A stretch of DNA of 64,000 bases, from the NCBI GenBank assembly GCA_965262235.1, contig OZ253504.1, positions 2,852,001 through 2,916,000 on the forward strand. The letters are read 5' to 3'. The stretch comes from CATQGW01 sp965262235. Lineage in GTDB: Bacteria > Chloroflexota > Dehalococcoidia > Bin125. The position numbers and the translations under genes are program-made. This document shows positions 17,994 through 26,568 of this stretch, piece after piece. Position 1 is the stretch's first letter. The number at the start of each line of letters is the position of its first letter. The notes beneath the pieces are model-generated. The model was not told the origin of the DNA. It searched no databases and saw nothing but the letters and a program-made list of their open reading frames with translations.

Positions 17994-18869
17994 ATGAAGT
18001 ACGCATTCTGGCCGGGCTGTGTCGCACGCGGCGCGGCGCCGGAGCTCTACACGTCGACGCTCGCGGTCGCGAAACACATGGGCATCGACCTGGTCGAGCT
18101 CGATGCGGCGGCCTGCACCGGCGCGGGGATCATCTCCGACGGAGAGCCGTATCTGCAGGACGTACTCAACGCGCGCACGATGGCGATCTCTGAGCAGATG
18201 GGTCTGCCGCTGATGGACATCTGCTCGACCTGCGTCGGGGTCCACCGGCTGGCGGCGGAGAAGCTCCGCGAGGTGGATTACCGGATTCGGATCAACCACC
18301 ACCTGGCGCCCGAGGGGCTCGAGTACCACGGTTCGGCCGACCCTCGGCATCTGCTCTGGATCCTGCTTGAGGACGTCGGCTTCGACCGGCTCAACTCGCT
18401 GATTAAGCGTCCGCTGACCGAGCTGAACATCGGGCCGTTCTATGGCTGCTACCTGGTGCGGCCGGAGCGGACGCTGGAGTTCGACAAGCATCCCACGCGG
18501 CGCGACAGTCTCGAGCAGTTGATCTCGATGCTGGGCGCGACGACAGTGACCTACGACGGCATGACGAAGTGCTGCGGCTTCCCGATCCTGACGACGAACA
18601 AGAAGAACTCGCTGACGATGGCGGGGACGCATCTGGCCGAGGCGCAGCGGATGGGCGCGGATGCGCTGGTGACGCCGTGCCCGCTGTGCCATCTGAATCT
18701 CGACGCGCAGCAGCCTGACGCGGAGAAGGTGATCAACCAGCGGCTCGATATGCCGGTGCTTCACGTGCCGCAGCTGCTCGGCCTGGCGATGGGCATGGAG
18801 CCGGAGGAGCTGGGGCTGACGCGTCACGTGGTGGACACGCGGAACTTGCTGAACCGCCTGGGCGCGTAG
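17994..18869 (+). CDS. CCG-domain subunit of succinate dehydrogenase (HdrB/SdhE-like)
   Basis: A 291-residue protein resembling heterodisulfide reductase subunit B. It has two CCG-type cysteine domains. The second is canonical: GPFYGCY, TKCCGFP and CPLCH. In the first the central pair is degenerate (AACTGAG in place of CC), with PGCVARG and CSTCVG retained. In archaeal and epsilonproteobacterial complexes this SdhE-type subunit replaces the cytochrome-b anchor and handles quinone reduction. No transmembrane segment is apparent. The position directly after sdhB indicates a three-subunit complex. Confidence 0.88.
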   Translation: MKYAFWPGCVARGAAPELYTSTLAVAKHMGIDLVELDAAACTGAGIISDGEPYLQDVLNARTMAISEQMGLPLMDICSTCVGVHRLAAEKLREVDYRIRINHHLAPEGLEYHGSADPRHLLWILLEDVGFDRLNSLIKRPLTELNIGPFYGCYLVRPERTLEFDKHPTRRDSLEQLISMLGATTVTYDGMTKCCGFPILTTNKKNSLTMAGTHLAEAQRMGADALVTPCPLCHLNLDAQQPDAEKVINQRLDMPVLHVPQLLGLAMGMEPEELGLTRHVVDTRNLLNRLGA

Positions 18870-18925
18870 CGGGGTCGAGAAATTGCTCTCCCAGCGGAGA
18901 CTTGCGCGTAATTCCCATTTCCAAT

Positions 18926-18948
18926 CTCCCCCCGCGAAGCGGGGGGAG
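18926..18948. repeat. Hairpin repeat, family A
   Basis: A perfect 10-bp inverted repeat (arm CTCCCCCCGC, loop GAA) followed by AGATGCCGCAGGCAGAGGGG. The same ~40-base unit occurs reverse-complemented at 24055-24096 with one mismatch in the 22 bases after the hairpin, and a variant is at 19020-19066. Confidence 0.85.
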
Positions 18949-19043
18949 ATGCCGCAGGCAGAGGGGGGCTCTGTAGTCCCGGCTCGATGCCGTCGCTGCA
19001 TCTTGCCAGGCGGCGGCGGCGGCCCTCTGTCACTCCGTGACAT

Positions 19044-19066
19044 CTCCCCCCGCTCTGCGGGGGGAG
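19044..19066. repeat. Hairpin repeat, family A, opposite orientation
   Basis: A perfect 10-bp inverted repeat with arm CTCCCCCCGC and loop TCT. It is preceded by CCCTCTGTCACTCCGTGACA, the counterpart of the flank of the 18926 copy on the other strand. The two copies therefore form a larger inverted structure of about 140 bases. Confidence 0.85.
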
Positions 19067-19139
19067 AGAAAGAGCGGAGGCGTTGGCTTGTTCAGCAGCC
19101 TGCTAGTCGGCCGGCCTCCCCCTCAGTCGCTGCGCGACA

Positions 19140-19158
19140 GCTCCCCCAAGGGGGGAGC
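19140..19158. repeat. Hairpin repeat, family B
   Basis: The 8-bp arms GCTCCCCC and GGGGGAGC enclose a 3-base loop. The upstream flank CCTCAGTCGCTGCGCGACA recurs almost unchanged before a hairpin at 32162, which defines a second dispersed hairpin family. Confidence 0.75.
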
Positions 19159-19435
19159 GATGGGATCTCCGGGGATGACGCTGTCGTTGGGGTGTTCGGG
19201 CGCCGCGCCCTCGACAAGGGCGCGGCGCCCGAGGGGGTTTGGAGGGCAGCCGGGCGGCGGGTGCGCCGACGCGATTGGGGTGTGCGTCGGCGGGCGGGCG
19301 GGGTGACAATAGACCGCCGGGCGTCAGGGGCCCTCCGCGGTACAAGACGCCGGGGACTGCGATTTGGTTCCACTGCTCCCCCTGCGGGGGCGAGAGGGAG
19401 TTGGCCTACCGCGTCATCCCCTGCAGGGGGGGGAG

Positions 19436-20389
19436 TTAGGCGCCGGCGCTGGTGCCTCGGAGGCGCGGGTCGAGCAAATCGCGGATCGCGTCGCCGAAGA
19501 CGTTGAAGGCCAGCACGACGACGGTGATTGCGGCGCCCGGCGTGAGGGCGAGCCAGGGCCAGCGGGTGAGCTGGCCGCGCGAAGTCGCCTCAAAGAGGAC
19601 AAAGCCCCACGTGGGGTTTTCGGCTGAGTTGGCGCCGAGCGCCAGGAACGAGAGGGCCGCCTCGGCGAGAATCGTGCCACCGATCGTAATTGTCGCTAGG
19701 ACCATGATCGGGGCGACGGTGTTAGGCACGATGTGAGAGAAGACGACGCGCGGCGCAGTGGCGCCGATCGATCGAGCGGCCTCGATATAGGTGAACTCCT
19801 TGATCGATAGCACGGTGCCGCGAATGACACGTTGAGTCCCGGGTACCAGGAAGATCACAATCACAAAGACAACTGTCCAAACTCCGGGCGACAGCATCGT
19901 GACCAGCACCATCATCAGGACCAGCGGCGGAAGCGCCTGCAACGAGTCGGACACGCGCTGCATGAAGAGGTCACCGATGCCGCCAAAGTAGGCGGACATG
20001 GTGCCAATCAGCGTCCCGATCGCGATCCCGAAGCCGGTCGCCGCGATGCCGATGATCATGGCCGTGCGGGCGCCGTAGATGATGCGGGTGAAGAGGTCAC
20101 GGCCCAGGGCGTCGGTACCGGCGATGTGGTCGGGCCAAGTCGGTCCGGTCAGCTTGTTCAGGACATCGGTCTGTTCGGCGGGGTAGGGCGCGAAGCCGGG
20201 GAGGATTTGGGAGCCGCCGACGTTGATGGGCTGGCCGAAGATCGCCGTGATGATCAGGATGACGATGATCACAGCGCCCGCAGCTCCGAGCGGGCGGCGG
20301 CGCGCGATGCGACCCAAGCGGCGTAGACGGCTCGGTCCGCTACTAGGTAGAACTGCAAGGATCTCGTCGGCTGCGCCGGCGGTTGCCAT
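19436..20389 (-). CDS. Peptide ABC transporter permease, DppC type
   Basis: A 317-residue membrane permease. The N-terminal helix (GAAGAVIIVILIITAIFG) is followed by the DppC motif AGTDALGRDLFTRIIYG and the cytoplasmic coupling loop FTYIEAARSIGATAPRVVFS. Five to six hydrophobic segments are visible. It is the last gene of the minus-strand operon of binding protein, DppB and DppC, with 12 bp between it and the DppB stop. It has the usual length and lacks the insert seen in the DppC protein at 5407. No ATPase gene follows; the next sequence is the hairpin spacer. Confidence 0.95.
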   Translation of the reverse strand: MATAGAADEILAVLPSSGPSRLRRLGRIARRRPLGAAGAVIIVILIITAIFGQPINVGGSQILPGFAPYPAEQTDVLNKLTGPTWPDHIAGTDALGRDLFTRIIYGARTAMIIGIAATGFGIAIGTLIGTMSAYFGGIGDLFMQRVSDSLQALPPLVLMMVLVTMLSPGVWTVVFVIVIFLVPGTQRVIRGTVLSIKEFTYIEAARSIGATAPRVVFSHIVPNTVAPIMVLATITIGGTILAEAALSFLALGANSAENPTWGFVLFEATSRGQLTRWPWLALTPGAAITVVVLAFNVFGDAIRDLLDPRLRGTSAGA

Positions 20390-20401
20390 GGTCGCTCGTT
20401 C

Positions 20402-21364
20402 CTAGCTGTAGCGAATGCGCGGGTCGATGGCCGCGTAGCTGAGGTCGACGATGAGGTTGATCAGCACGACTCCGAAGCCGATCACGACGACCACGCCGAT
20501 GACCAGCGGAAAGTCGGCGCGCCGAATCGAGGTGACGAGCAGCGCTCCGACGCCGTTGACGCGGAAGATGTATTCCACGATCACGGCGCCGCTGATCAGG
20601 AAGGCAAACTGGTTGGCGAAGATCGTGAGCACCGGGATGAACGAGTTGCGCAGCGCGTGTCGCATGACGACGACGCGTTCGGAAAGCCCCTTGGCCCGCG
20701 CGGTTCGGACGTAGTCCTCATGCACGACCTCAAGCAGCTGCGATCGCTGCATGCGCATCAGCGTGGCCATCAACGAGGCGGCCAGCACCAGCGAGGGCGC
20801 CACCATGCTCTGCAGATTCTGGACTGGGTTCTCCCAGAGATACGGCGAGGGCAACGTCGCAAGGGAGATATTGACCCAATCGGCGACGAACGAGACGACA
20901 AGAATCCCTAACAAGAAGTTGGGGACCGCGAGGCCGAGGATCGTGAATAGACGACCGGCGTAGTCGGCGGGCGAGTTCTGCTTGATCGCGGAGATGATCC
21001 CGACGGGAATCGCGATCACGAACGCGATCACGCTGGCGATGACCACCAGCTCGATGCTGCGAGGTAAGCGAATTCTCAATTCGCTGAGGACGCTCTCGGA
21101 GGTGGCGAACGAGCGGCCGAGGTCGCCCTGGAGAGCAGCCCAGAGCCAATTCCCATAGCGCTCCATGACCGGCTTGTCGAGGCCGAGTTCGCGGTTGAAC
21201 CGATCGATCAGGTCCTGCGTGATCGCGCCGCCCTGCGGACTCTCGGAGAGCAGCCGCTCGGCGGTGCTGCCCGGGAAGGCGTTGACCAACATGAAGGAGA
21301 TGATCGACAGCAGGAAGACGACGATCACGACGCCGATGAGGCGACGAACGACATAACCGCTCAT
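20402..21364 (-). CDS. Peptide ABC transporter permease, DppB type
   Basis: A 320-residue permease of the DppB/OppB family. It starts MSGYVVRRLIGVVIVVFLLS and has the family-typical periplasmic stretch with LLSESPQGGAITQDLI and the coupling loop DYVRTARAKGLSERVVVMRH. It lies between the binding-protein gene upstream and the DppC gene downstream on the same strand. Together they form the membrane part of an importer for peptides or similar substrates. Confidence 0.95.
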   Translation of the reverse strand: MSGYVVRRLIGVVIVVFLLSIISFMLVNAFPGSTAERLLSESPQGGAITQDLIDRFNRELGLDKPVMERYGNWLWAALQGDLGRSFATSESVLSELRIRLPRSIELVVIASVIAFVIAIPVGIISAIKQNSPADYAGRLFTILGLAVPNFLLGILVVSFVADWVNISLATLPSPYLWENPVQNLQSMVAPSLVLAASLMATLMRMQRSQLLEVVHEDYVRTARAKGLSERVVVMRHALRNSFIPVLTIFANQFAFLISGAVIVEYIFRVNGVGALLVTSIRRADFPLVIGVVVVIGFGVVLINLIVDLSYAAIDPRIRYS

Positions 21365-21495
21365 GGGCTCAGGTCTCGCATTCTCGCTCTCTCACCGGCC
21401 ACGCGATGCGCGCGGTAGCTCTGGCAGCTTCGCCAGCGCGCAGCGTGTCCGAAGGTCGGTGCAGAAGGGGGCCGGTGGGCGCGCCGGTTGCGCGC

Positions 21496-23451
21496 CTACA
21501 AGTTCTTCCAGATCTTTTCCGTGTTGGTGGCGCCCCAGCCGGGGTTCCAGGCGTTGTAGGTGTCCATCTCGTTGAACAGGTAACCGCGGCGAGCGGCGAT
21601 GCGGTAGGGGTTGACGGCGAAGATGCGCCACATGTTCTCGAGTTCGCGGACGCGAATCTTCTCAAGAATCTCGGAGCGCTTGACGACATCAAGCTCCTGC
21701 CGCTGTTCCTGGCACCACACGTCGATGTCGGGCTCGGAGATGCCGTAGAAGTTGCCGGGGCTCTCGCTGTGGAGCTTGCCATAGGAGAGACCGTCGGCGT
21801 CCATCTCCGCGCCGATCAGCCAGGTGAACAGCGAGTCCTTGAAGTCCCGGGTGACGAGCCGCCCGAGCCAGGTCTCGAGGTCGACCTGGTTGTGGTTGAC
21901 CTGGATGCCGAGGTTGGAGTTCCACTGCTGGCGGCAGAGCTCGAAGAGGTTGAGGTAGACGCCTGCCACTGAGTGGAAGGTGGCTTCGAACTCAAGCTGG
22001 TTCGAGTCGTTGTAGCCGGCGGCGTCAAGCAGCTGTCGGCCCTTGGCGGGGTCGAAGGCGCCAAACTCACCGAGCTCGGCTTCCGTCCAGGGCCACTCAC
22101 GGAAGCCCCAGGGCGAGTCAAGGTCCTCGAAGAACGTCCAGTTCTGGCCGTAACCGGCGGCTGCGAGGCCGTCGTAGATGCCCTCCTTCTGGTCGGAGCG
22201 GTTGAGGCCGAGCGCGAGCGCCTGGCGCACGCGGATGTCGTTGAAGGGCGGCGTGTCGAGGTTGTGGAAGGACAGGTAGGGCTGCCAGCCGGGAGGCGGC
22301 GCGCAGACCTGCACGACGGTGTCGGGCTGAGAGTCGACGGCGCGTTCGTAGTCGGCGATGTCGCCGAGTGTGACGCGGTCGACCACGTCGCTTTCCCACG
22401 CGGCCCACTCGGACTCGCGCTGGTTGACGAAGTCGGGACCGTGCAGCGCGTCCATGTAGGGCAGTTGCATGCCCGTGCGTGGGTCCTTCTTGAAGTAGGT
22501 GGGGTTCTTGCTGGCTTTCCACTCCGAGCCCTGCTCGACGAAGTCGAGGACGAAGGGGCCGGTGCCGACGGTGTTGCGCCAGTCGTCGAGCTGGGTGTAG
22601 TCGCTCGTGATGAACTCCGGCGCCGCGATGACGTGGAAGGGGTTCATCATGTTGTTGAGCAGGTAGGCGGCCGGCTCCAGCATGTTGAATCGCACGGCGC
22701 GCGATGAGTTGTCGAACTCGATGTCCTTGACCGCGGTGTAGGACGAGGCCTGGACGGGGACGGGGTCGATCTCGGTGTCGTGAGCGAGGAAGGAACCGTC
22801 ACGCAGCGCGTCGTAGGCGATCTTGACATCTTCGGCGGTCAGGGTGCGCCCGTCCAGCGGGGGCTTGTCCTGCCACTTCACGCCCTCCTGGATGGTGAAG
22901 ACGACGGTCAGGTCGTCCGGCGTTTCCCAGCTCTGGGCGACATCGCCCTCGAGTTCGTAGTAGTGCGCGTTGGCCCAGTCGTCCATGGGGAAGACGACGA
23001 GCTGGCTGTAGAACATGGGCGCGAAGGCGGCCATGATGTTGGCCTGCGGGCCGACCACGTTCCAGTTGGCGACGGGAAGGTGAGCGAGGGTCCAGGTGCC
23101 GCCGTACTTGGGGCCGTCGGCCTGGCCGGGGAGGTTCTGGAGCTTGGTCCAGTGGTAGCGCAGGCGCCACTCTTCCTCGGCGGTCATCGTGCGGGATTCC
23201 TGCTCGGCGGTCAGCTGACCAGGGAGCAACTTGACCGACTGCTCCTCGGCCTGCTCATCGGGGGTGGCCGCCTGCTGCGTCGCGGTCTGCTGGGCCTGTT
23301 CCTGAGCGACGGTCTGCTGATCATCGTCATCGCCACAGCCGACGATGGCCAGGCCGGCGGCGCCAACTCCGGCGCGGGCCGACGCGCTGATCACGGTGCG
23401 CCGACTCATTCGGCGGTGCCGCATGCGCGTCCAATAGGTGCTGTTGGTCAT
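21496..23451 (-). CDS. Tat-exported peptide ABC transporter substrate-binding lipoprotein
   Basis: A 651-residue SBP family 5 protein. The N-terminus carries a twin-arginine signal (MSRRTVISASARAG) that runs into a lipobox-like AIVGC, so it is predicted to be a folded, Tat-exported lipoprotein. A Gln/Thr/Ala-rich linker follows. The body has GTGPFVLDFVEQGS and IRVQALALGLNRSD-type family features (VRQALALGLNRSDQ). It is closely similar along its length to the orphan protein at 57928-59946 (shared NANAHYYE/FANAH region, LTAEDVKIAYDALR against LTAEDVKVAHDALR). It is the first gene of the DppB/DppC operon and is divergent from the YbaK gene. Confidence 0.93.
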   Translation of the reverse strand: MTNSTYWTRMRHRRMSRRTVISASARAGVGAAGLAIVGCGDDDDQQTVAQEQAQQTATQQAATPDEQAEEQSVKLLPGQLTAEQESRTMTAEEEWRLRYHWTKLQNLPGQADGPKYGGTWTLAHLPVANWNVVGPQANIMAAFAPMFYSQLVVFPMDDWANAHYYELEGDVAQSWETPDDLTVVFTIQEGVKWQDKPPLDGRTLTAEDVKIAYDALRDGSFLAHDTEIDPVPVQASSYTAVKDIEFDNSSRAVRFNMLEPAAYLLNNMMNPFHVIAAPEFITSDYTQLDDWRNTVGTGPFVLDFVEQGSEWKASKNPTYFKKDPRTGMQLPYMDALHGPDFVNQRESEWAAWESDVVDRVTLGDIADYERAVDSQPDTVVQVCAPPPGWQPYLSFHNLDTPPFNDIRVRQALALGLNRSDQKEGIYDGLAAAGYGQNWTFFEDLDSPWGFREWPWTEAELGEFGAFDPAKGRQLLDAAGYNDSNQLEFEATFHSVAGVYLNLFELCRQQWNSNLGIQVNHNQVDLETWLGRLVTRDFKDSLFTWLIGAEMDADGLSYGKLHSESPGNFYGISEPDIDVWCQEQRQELDVVKRSEILEKIRVRELENMWRIFAVNPYRIAARRGYLFNEMDTYNAWNPGWGATNTEKIWKNL

Positions 23452-23517
23452 GGGGTCCTCCTGTGATGCCGACGCTGGTGCTCACGGCGGTAATCGGCTT
23501 GCGCGATAGGCTAGCGC

Positions 23518-24045
23518 ATGACTGACAAAGGTGGTGAACAGGTGCCTGAACCGCTGACTTCAGAGCAGATCGAGACCCTGGTGCGGGGCGAGCTCGCACG
23601 GCTTGAGATGCCGTTTGAGGTGATCGTTTGCCGCCCGGATCAGGCCGACACGGCGGTGTTTTGCGAGGTGTTCGGGATCGCCCCCGAGGCGTCGGTGAAC
23701 ACGATCCTGGTGGCGTCGAAGAAGCAGCCGAAGGTCTACGCGGCCTGTCTGGTGCTGGCCACGACGAGGCTGGATGTGAACAGAGCGGTGCGTAAGGAGA
23801 TGGGGGTTCGCAAGGCCTCATTCGCCTCGTTCGAGGAGACGGAGGCGGTGACCGGGATGATGTCGGGCGGGGTCACGCCGTTTGCGCTGCCCGAGGGGAT
23901 CCCGATCCTGATCGACGCGCGGATCGTCGGCGACGGAGTGATGTGGCTGGGCGGCGGGAGCCGCTCGCTGAAGATCGGCGTGGCCGCCGACGACCTCGCG
24001 CGCCTGCCCGGCGCGCGGGTCGTGGAGGGCCTGGCCCGCGAGTAG
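23518..24045 (+). CDS. YbaK/ProX-type aminoacyl-tRNA deacylase domain protein
   Basis: A 175-residue protein with the YbaK/aminoacyl-tRNA editing fold. Family features are TILVASKKQPKVYAACLV, KASFASFEET, TGMMSGGVTPFALP and a C-terminal GGGSRSLKIGV. Characterised members hydrolyse mischarged tRNAs (for example Cys-tRNA-Pro or Ala-tRNA-Pro) in trans. The substrate here cannot be assigned. It is divergent from the binding-protein operon with 66 bp between starts and ends at a hairpin repeat. Confidence 0.85.
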   Translation: MTDKGGEQVPEPLTSEQIETLVRGELARLEMPFEVIVCRPDQADTAVFCEVFGIAPEASVNTILVASKKQPKVYAACLVLATTRLDVNRAVRKEMGVRKASFASFEETEAVTGMMSGGVTPFALPEGIPILIDARIVGDGVMWLGGGSRSLKIGVAADDLARLPGARVVEGLARE

Positions 24046-24073
24046 TGGGCAGGCCCCCCTCTGCCTTCGGCAT

Positions 24074-24096
24074 CTCCCCCCGCCGAGCCGGGGGGA
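24074..24096. repeat. Hairpin repeat, family A, inverted copy
   Basis: An inverted repeat with arm CTCCCCCC around GCCGAGCC, preceded by CCCCTCTGCCTTCGGCATCT. This is the reverse complement of the family A unit at 18926-18968 with one mismatch in the flank. It lies between the convergent YbaK and sugar-binding-protein genes. Confidence 0.8.
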
Positions 24097-24113
24097 GACG
24101 GGATCGGGAACTG

Positions 24114-24140
24114 CTCTCCCCCTGTAGAGCGGGGGGAGAG
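24114..24140. repeat. Hairpin between convergent genes, possible terminator
   Basis: The 9-bp arms CTCTCCCCC and GGGGGAGAG enclose a 9-base loop and are followed by TTGTTC on the plus strand. With the 24074 hairpin it fills the 110-bp gap between two convergent genes. Confidence 0.6.
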
Positions 24141-24155
24141 TTGTTCGGAGCGTTC

Positions 24156-25337
24156 CTAGCCGTCGGACTCGGTCGCAACCGCTTCCTCGGCCTCGATCTG
24201 GGCGAGGATCACCTGCGCGTCCTGCATGCCGAAGATGCGCGGCGGGAACAGGAAGACGGGGCTGCCGGGGAAGAGCTCGGCCGAGAAGGGCAGGTTGCGC
24301 ACGATCACGAGCATGTACTCGAGGGCGCCGATCGTCTGGTCGTAGACGGAGAACAGGATCCGACCGTCGGCCACCGCGCCGAGAATCTCGCGGTTGAGGC
24401 CGAAGGTTGCGATGACTGCGTCGTCGTCGCCGGCCTCGATGGCGGCGAGCGTGGCGAGCGCGATGCTCTCGTTCAGCGTCACCACGCCGGCGATATCGTC
24501 CGCCCCCGCGAGGCGCGCCGCGACGGCGGCTTCGGTCGCTTCGAGGTCCTTGGTGCCGGTCTCGTGGATGCGCAGCCGCTCGACCGGCCCGGCGAGGGCT
24601 GCTTCGAGGCCGTCGCAGCGCTGTTCGAGGCCGACGTTCTGCTCCTCGTGGATCACGCAGAGGACGAGGCCGTTCACGCCGGCAGCGTTGAAGGCTTCGG
24701 CGGTCGCCTCGCCGGCGACGCGGTCGTTGAGGGCGATGTGGATGATCGAGCCGAGGCTGGCGGCGACGGCGGCGCCGGAGTTGAGCGAGAGCACGACCAC
24801 TCCGGCTTGCTGCGCTTCGGCGAGCGCGGGCGCCAGCGTCGCAGGGTCGGCCAGCGTGGTGATGATCGCGGTGACGCCGAAGGCGGTGCATTGGCGGATG
24901 AAGGTCGCCTGGACCTCACTGTCGGGGTCGGAGATCACCGACAGTTCGAGGCCGAGTTCGGCGGCCTTGGCCTCGGCGGCGTCGTGGAGGGTGCGCCAGT
25001 AGACGTCGCTCGAGGCGCCGTGGGTGACGAAGCAGGCTCGGTCACCGGTGGCGATACCGGTGATTTCGAGCGCGACGGGGGTGCTGTAGTGCCAGCGGTC
25101 TCGCGCGGCGTCGGCGCGCAGGAAGCGGCTGGGCGGCAGGATGCGCTCACCCCACTCGCCGTCGTCGAGGCGCTGCTGGAGCGCGACCTCAACGCGGCCG
25201 TCGCTGCGCGACTGGACGGCGACGCGAACGTCTGGCGTACCGCTGGTGACGGCATGGGCGATGCCCAGGCCGAGGGCGCCGAGCAGCGTGAACAGTACGG
25301 CGGCGAGGGCGAGAACGACACGGGGATTTTGCTTCAT
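24156..25337 (-). CDS. Periplasmic sugar-type substrate-binding protein (LacI/RbsB fold)
   Basis: A 393-residue exported protein with an N-terminal hydrophobic segment (VVLALAAVLFTLLGALGLGIAH). From about residue 100 it has the type I periplasmic binding fold, with features such as TAIITTLADPATLAPALAEA, QRCDGLEAAL and FGLNREILGAVADGRILFSV. Between the signal and this fold lies a ~50-residue module (GRVEVALQQRLDDGEWGERI) that is not part of a standard RbsB protein. The gene stands alone with no permease or ATPase next to it, so a sensor or chemoreceptor-type role is also possible. Confidence 0.78.
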   Translation of the reverse strand: MKQNPRVVLALAAVLFTLLGALGLGIAHAVTSGTPDVRVAVQSRSDGRVEVALQQRLDDGEWGERILPPSRFLRADAARDRWHYSTPVALEITGIATGDRACFVTHGASSDVYWRTLHDAAEAKAAELGLELSVISDPDSEVQATFIRQCTAFGVTAIITTLADPATLAPALAEAQQAGVVVLSLNSGAAVAASLGSIIHIALNDRVAGEATAEAFNAAGVNGLVLCVIHEEQNVGLEQRCDGLEAALAGPVERLRIHETGTKDLEATEAAVAARLAGADDIAGVVTLNESIALATLAAIEAGDDDAVIATFGLNREILGAVADGRILFSVYDQTIGALEYMLVIVRNLPFSAELFPGSPVFLFPPRIFGMQDAQVILAQIEAEEAVATESDG

Positions 25338-25405
25338 CTTGGCCTCCAGCGTGGAAGCCTATTCGGTGATCGGGGCGGGCTCTGAATTTGATTTTGCCCG
25401 CAGAA

Positions 25406-26395
25406 TTAGGAGAGCGCGCGTTCAATGGCGAGAATCTCGTCGAGCGTGGTCTGGCCGACCTCGCGGCGCTCGCGCAGGGCGATCTTGGAGAGCAGCTGGA
25501 GGGCGCGGTTAGCCGGCGTCGCGACGCCGTGTTCGAGGCCGAGCAGCGCGATCTCGCCGTTCAGATAGTCGGTCTCGATCGCTGGCAGGCCGCGGCGAAA
25601 CGACTGCCAGGTGGAGCCACCGCCGCGCTCGACCCCCTCGACCTGCTCGGAAGTGAAGACTGCGGCGCGGCGCCGGTTGATCTCGTCGTGCGTCGCATAC
25701 TCGATGCCCGCGGCTTCGTAGCAGGCGATCGCTTCGTCGCGGAGGCGGTTGACGAACGCCCGAAGGTCGTCGCCGCCGTGCTCTTCACGGACGCCGTAGA
25801 GCGCCTGCACGGCGTTGCGAAGGTTGCCGAGCAGCTTGCCGTACTTGAGGCGCATCGCATCGGGGTCCGGCGTGGCGCTGAAGCCGGACGCCGAGATGTC
25901 GGCGCAGACCTGCGCGATCCGATCATCGATCCCGTGCGGAAAGCGTCCGGAGTCGAGCAGGCCGGCGCCGGGCGCGCCATGCAGCGCGATCTCGCCGGGG
26001 ACGAGGAAGGTCGCGGGCATCACGATTAGCATGGCGTAGACATCGGTGAAGCGGCGGGCGGCGGCGCGTTCGTTGGCGACGCCGTTCTGGGCGCAGATGA
26101 CGGGGATTTCGTGCCCGGCGGCGGCTTCGAGATCGTCGAGCGCGCCGGCGGTGTCCTGGCCCTTCATGGTCAGGAGCACGACATCATCATCGGTGAAGGT
26201 GATGTCGTTGGGATGGCCGGCGGTCTGGACGGCGACGCGGTCGACGCCGTGGGGTTGACGGATCAGCAGGCCCTGCTCGCGCATCTCGGTGAGGTGGTCG
26301 CCGCGGGCGATCAGGACCGCGTCGTGGCCGGCGCGGGTCAGCAGCGCACCGATTCCGCCGCCGATTCCGCCGGCTCCATAGATGATGTAGCGCAT
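25406..26395 (-). CDS. Ketopantoate reductase family protein (2-dehydropantoate 2-reductase)
   Basis: A 329-residue NADPH-dependent reductase. The Rossmann motif MRYIIYGAGGIGGGIGALL begins at the N-terminus. The family features VVLLTMKGQDTAGALDDL, VICAQNGVANE and a C-terminal helical domain with KLLGNLRNAVQALYG and TDYLNGEIALLG are present. PanE makes pantoate for coenzyme A synthesis, but this family has many paralogues of other function and no pan gene is adjacent. It is divergent from the penicillin acylase gene. Confidence 0.82.
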   Translation of the reverse strand: MRYIIYGAGGIGGGIGALLTRAGHDAVLIARGDHLTEMREQGLLIRQPHGVDRVAVQTAGHPNDITFTDDDVVLLTMKGQDTAGALDDLEAAAGHEIPVICAQNGVANERAAARRFTDVYAMLIVMPATFLVPGEIALHGAPGAGLLDSGRFPHGIDDRIAQVCADISASGFSATPDPDAMRLKYGKLLGNLRNAVQALYGVREEHGGDDLRAFVNRLRDEAIACYEAAGIEYATHDEINRRRAAVFTSEQVEGVERGGGSTWQSFRRGLPAIETDYLNGEIALLGLEHGVATPANRALQLLSKIALRERREVGQTTLDEILAIERALS

Positions 26396-26568
26396 CGCTC
26401 TCGGCCCCTGTCCCCGTCTGGCGCGTGTGTAGCGGTAAGCCTATTGGGCGCCTGCGCCGGGATCATCGTCGCGGGTGGGGGAGCGGGCGGTTGTGCGGAG
26501 CTACGATATGCCCGCGCGTTGAATTTCGATTCGCTGCGTACACCGCTGACTACCGGGAGCGTTTCCGC

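Larger units (their letters stand above)
18870..19435. other. 566-bp non-coding spacer with hairpin repeats between convergent genes
   Basis: This is the only gene-free stretch over 300 bases. It separates the convergent succinate dehydrogenase and peptide-permease operons. It contains at least three perfect GC-rich hairpins (18926-18948, 19044-19066, 19140-19158), runs of C and G, and partial copies of the same sequences in opposite orientation. Short ORFs here are low-complexity and not credible as genes. Some of the hairpins may act as transcription terminators for the flanking operons. Confidence 0.7.

Noticed and set aside
16986..19043. A 685-codon minus-strand frame opposite sdhB and the CCG gene
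   Set aside because: The composition is typical of an antisense shadow (Arg, His, Gln, Leu) and the opposite strand has well-defined Fe-S proteins.
18890..19506. Short ORFs in the hairpin spacer after the CCG gene
   Set aside because: They are low-complexity Gly/Arg/Pro frames created by the C/G-rich hairpins, with no recognisable domain or ribosome-binding site.
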